DNA from: Thermoplasmata archaeon
Lineage (GTDB): Archaea; Thermoplasmatota; SW-10-69-26
DNA: 5,849 nucleotides
NCBI GenBank assembly: GCA_003561665.1
Contig: PWVY01000017.1
Span: 1-5,849 of the forward strand
Direction of reading: 5' to 3'
The position numbers were made by a program, and so were the translations under genes. Below the pieces are notes generated by a model. It was not told the origin of the DNA, ran no database searches, and worked only from the letters and a program-made list of their open reading frames with translations. Shown here piece by piece: positions 4,403 through 5,849 of this stretch (within the stretch, counting starts at the first letter, position 1; every line of letters begins with the position of its first letter).

Positions 4403-4828
4403 ATGTTCAGCGGAATCTCAGCGATCAATTTAACCCAGGCCTTTGACGCCGGCCCGGCCGTCCAGCCGACCAGCCAGATCACCCAGACGTCCAACTGGTT
4501 CGGCGATACGTTCATCCAGCCCTGGGCCGACGCGGCCGGGACCCTGGCCGACGTGGGCGCCTCGACGCTGGAGCAGATCGGCCAGGAACTGCCCAATTAC
4601 TTTATGCGCAAGTGGGGGATCCTGCCCGAGCCGGCCGATACCGGTGACACGCGGATCCCCAAGCCCCAGCCGGCCGATATCACCATCCCGATGCCCGACT
4701 GGGCGAAACAGTTTTTGCAAAAGCCGCGCGATATCTACGAGCAGGCCCCGGGCCAGATCAACCTGGGCCTGGTGGCGATCGCGCTGGTGATCGTGTTCTT
4801 TATCTTCAAAAGCCGAGGCCGCGCGTAA
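4403..4828 (+). CDS. 141-residue C-tail-anchored membrane protein of virion type
   Basis: The protein has a long soluble region and one C-terminal membrane segment (LGLVAIALVIVFFIF, 121-135) followed by the basic tip KSRGRA. The soluble part contains Trp- and Phe-bearing segments (NWFGDTFIQPWADAAGTL, 31-48), a helix near STLEQIGQELPNYFMRKWG (54-72) and a Pro-rich stretch (75-100) leading to MPDWAKQFLQKPRDIYEQ (97-114). The ribosome site AAAGAGG lies just before the previous stop, about eight bases from the ATG. Its TAA stop shares one base with the next start (TAATG), so translation is coupled to the penton-like gene. The Pro-rich stalk and tail anchor would suit a protein linking the inner membrane to the capsid shell or vertex, but that is inference. 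I do not recognise the family. Confidence 0.82.
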   Translation: MFSGISAINLTQAFDAGPAVQPTSQITQTSNWFGDTFIQPWADAAGTLADVGASTLEQIGQELPNYFMRKWGILPEPADTGDTRIPKPQPADITIPMPDWAKQFLQKPRDIYEQAPGQINLGLVAIALVIVFFIFKSRGRA

Positions 4829-5181
4829 TGCACAGTCCCCAGCGGATACAAGTTGACCTGGCCGTCGTGATCGACCGGCAGCTGTACGACCTGGCCGGCC
4901 ATCACCTCTACTGCATGGACGCCCCGTCCAGCAGCGACCAGATCACGGTCCGGCTGGACGACCGCGAGGCGCCGCGGTTTGTGCTGCAAAAAGGGCTGGG
5001 CCTGAACGTGCCGTTTCGCCGGTTTTACCTCTCAACGCCCACCGGCCAGACCGGCGCGATGACCCTGATGATCGGCGCCGACGCCCCGGAAACGCATTTA
5101 CCGATTGACAACCGCACCGCCGCGGCCGACTTGCTGGCCGATCAGTTGACGGCGCTGCAAAGCATTGACGGGAAACTATGA
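4828..5181 (+). CDS. Probable penton-base protein, paralogue of the next gene's N-terminal domain
   Basis: This 117-residue, beta-rich soluble protein has no membrane segment. Its residues 27-117 align without gaps to residues 43-133 of the next gene, with about 45 of 91 positions identical by hand count. Shared blocks include APSSSD, AP at 48-49, GLGL against GTGL, PTGQTGAMTLM against PAGQSGSMILM, and LQSIDGK. The short chain is base only, without the extension seen in the neighbour. In PRD1 the penton protein P31 and the base of spike P5 are related in the same way and P31 is of similar length. On that model this protein would fill the five-fold vertices. The start overlaps the previous stop (TAATG) and the stop overlaps the next start (ATGA). 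The penton assignment rests on this analogy and on position, not on a recognised signature. Confidence 0.75.
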   Translation: MHSPQRIQVDLAVVIDRQLYDLAGHHLYCMDAPSSSDQITVRLDDREAPRFVLQKGLGLNVPFRRFYLSTPTGQTGAMTLMIGADAPETHLPIDNRTAAADLLADQLTALQSIDGKL

Positions 5182-5849
5182 GACGCAGCCTGTTTACACG
5201 CCGGCTTTCACGGATACGCGACTTTCTGGGCGGGCCGCGGTCACTGGTGCTGCGCCTCGATCAGCCGGTCACCTGGCAGGAGTTTAACCTGTCCGGCAAC
5301 CTCATGTATATCTGGCAGGCCCCGTCCAGCAGCGACTACATCGAGGTCAAATTCAACGACATTAACGCCCCGGCGTTTCGGTTTCACGGCGGAACCGGCC
5401 TGATCCAGACCTTCGAGCGGCTGTATATCACCAAACCGGCCGGCCAGAGCGGCAGCATGATTTTAATGTACGGCAGCGGCGCGCCGGAAGAATTGTATCC
5501 GCTCGATGCCCGGACCGCGGCGATGGACGTGCTGACATCCAGCCGGAACCTCCTGCAATCGATCGACGGCAAGTTTGACGACTACCTGACCTTTGACATT
5601 CCGATGACCAGCGGCATTGACTGGACCGATGCCGATCCGACTCCCGATGCCATTAGCTGGACCGAGGGCCGCGTGGTGTTTGCCGGCGACAATTACGACA
5701 TTGCCGCCGGCCACACGCACCATGATTATATTTACTGGGATCCGGCCGATCCGGGCGTCTTTGCCGGCACGTCGGATCCGGCGACGGCCATTGCCGGCGG
5801 CCGCTGGATCATGGCATTCAACAACGGCGGGGCGGCAATCCCGGCCGTG
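5178..5849 (+). CDS. Probable vertex spike / receptor-binding protein (5' part; runs off the window)
   Basis: The gene starts with an ATG that overlaps the previous stop (ATGA) and stays open for 224 codons to the right edge, so its C-terminus is missing. Residues 1-20 are basic (MRRSLFTRRLSRIRDFLGG). Residues 43-133 are the domain shared with the preceding penton-like protein. From about 134 the chain is new: DYLTFDIP, two Asp/Trp-rich repeats (IDWTDADPTPDAISWTEG, 147-164), then VVFAGDNYDIAAGHTHHDYI (167-186) and YWDPADPGVFAGTSDPATA (187-205). The order 'beta strand, AG, YIYWD, TSDPATA, GG' resembles the short linker domains that precede receptor-binding regions in phage fibre and spike proteins. 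A base plus spike extension matches PRD1 P5. The length beyond the window and the tip domain are unknown. The shadow frames on the minus strand here are not real genes. Confidence 0.8.
   Translation, partial: MRRSLFTRRLSRIRDFLGGPRSLVLRLDQPVTWQEFNLSGNLMYIWQAPSSSDYIEVKFNDINAPAFRFHGGTGLIQTFERLYITKPAGQSGSMILMYGSGAPEELYPLDARTAAMDVLTSSRNLLQSIDGKFDDYLTFDIPMTSGIDWTDADPTPDAISWTEGRVVFAGDNYDIAAGHTHHDYIYWDPADPGVFAGTSDPATAIAGGRWIMAFNNGGAAIPAV

Overview
This window looks like a compact structural and packaging block of a small, membrane-containing virus of bacteria from the double jelly-roll (DJR) capsid lineage, the group that includes PRD1 and PM2. It may be a free virus or an integrated provirus. Two calls anchor this. 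One is a 244-residue FtsK/HerA-type genome-packaging ATPase (1029-1763) with a clean Walker A motif. The other is a 345-residue protein (2447-3484) whose motifs and layout match PM2 P2-like DJR major capsid proteins. The genes around them are short, all on the plus strand, and packed with 1-4 base overlaps. Several encode single-span membrane proteins, as expected for a virion with an internal lipid membrane. No tail, portal, large terminase, replicase, integrase or lysis gene is visible. The sequence is G+C-rich with good Shine-Dalgarno sites, which fits a G+C-rich bacterial host, but the host phylum cannot be read from it.

Layout. Positions 3-161 hold the likely C-terminal tail of an upstream gene that enters from the left edge. 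A first cassette follows (53-2147): a zinc-ribbon protein with an acidic, Phe-ended tail, a protein with a lysine-rich N-terminus, the packaging ATPase, and two small alpha-helical proteins. An AT-rich intergenic region (2148-2277) carries a near-consensus sigma70 promoter (2167-2195) and, only about 13 bases after the predicted start point, a strong intrinsic terminator (2215-2252). A second cassette (2278 to the right edge) then encodes a 37-residue membrane peptide, the major capsid protein, an unrecognised 133-residue protein, three successive proteins with a C-terminal membrane span, and a pair of homologous vertex-like proteins. The last of these is cut off by the window edge.

How the parts fit. 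The capsid protein would form the shell and the small membrane proteins would populate the inner membrane. The ATPase would drive DNA into the particle. The last two genes share about half their residues over 91 aligned positions, but only the second has a C-terminal extension with a fibre/spike-like motif. This mirrors the PRD1 penton protein P31 and spike protein P5, so I read them as penton base and receptor-binding spike. The most unusual regulatory point is the promoter placed directly in front of a terminator at the junction of the two cassettes. It suggests attenuation or antitermination of the capsid genes, a very short RNA, or a stable 5' hairpin on the capsid mRNA.
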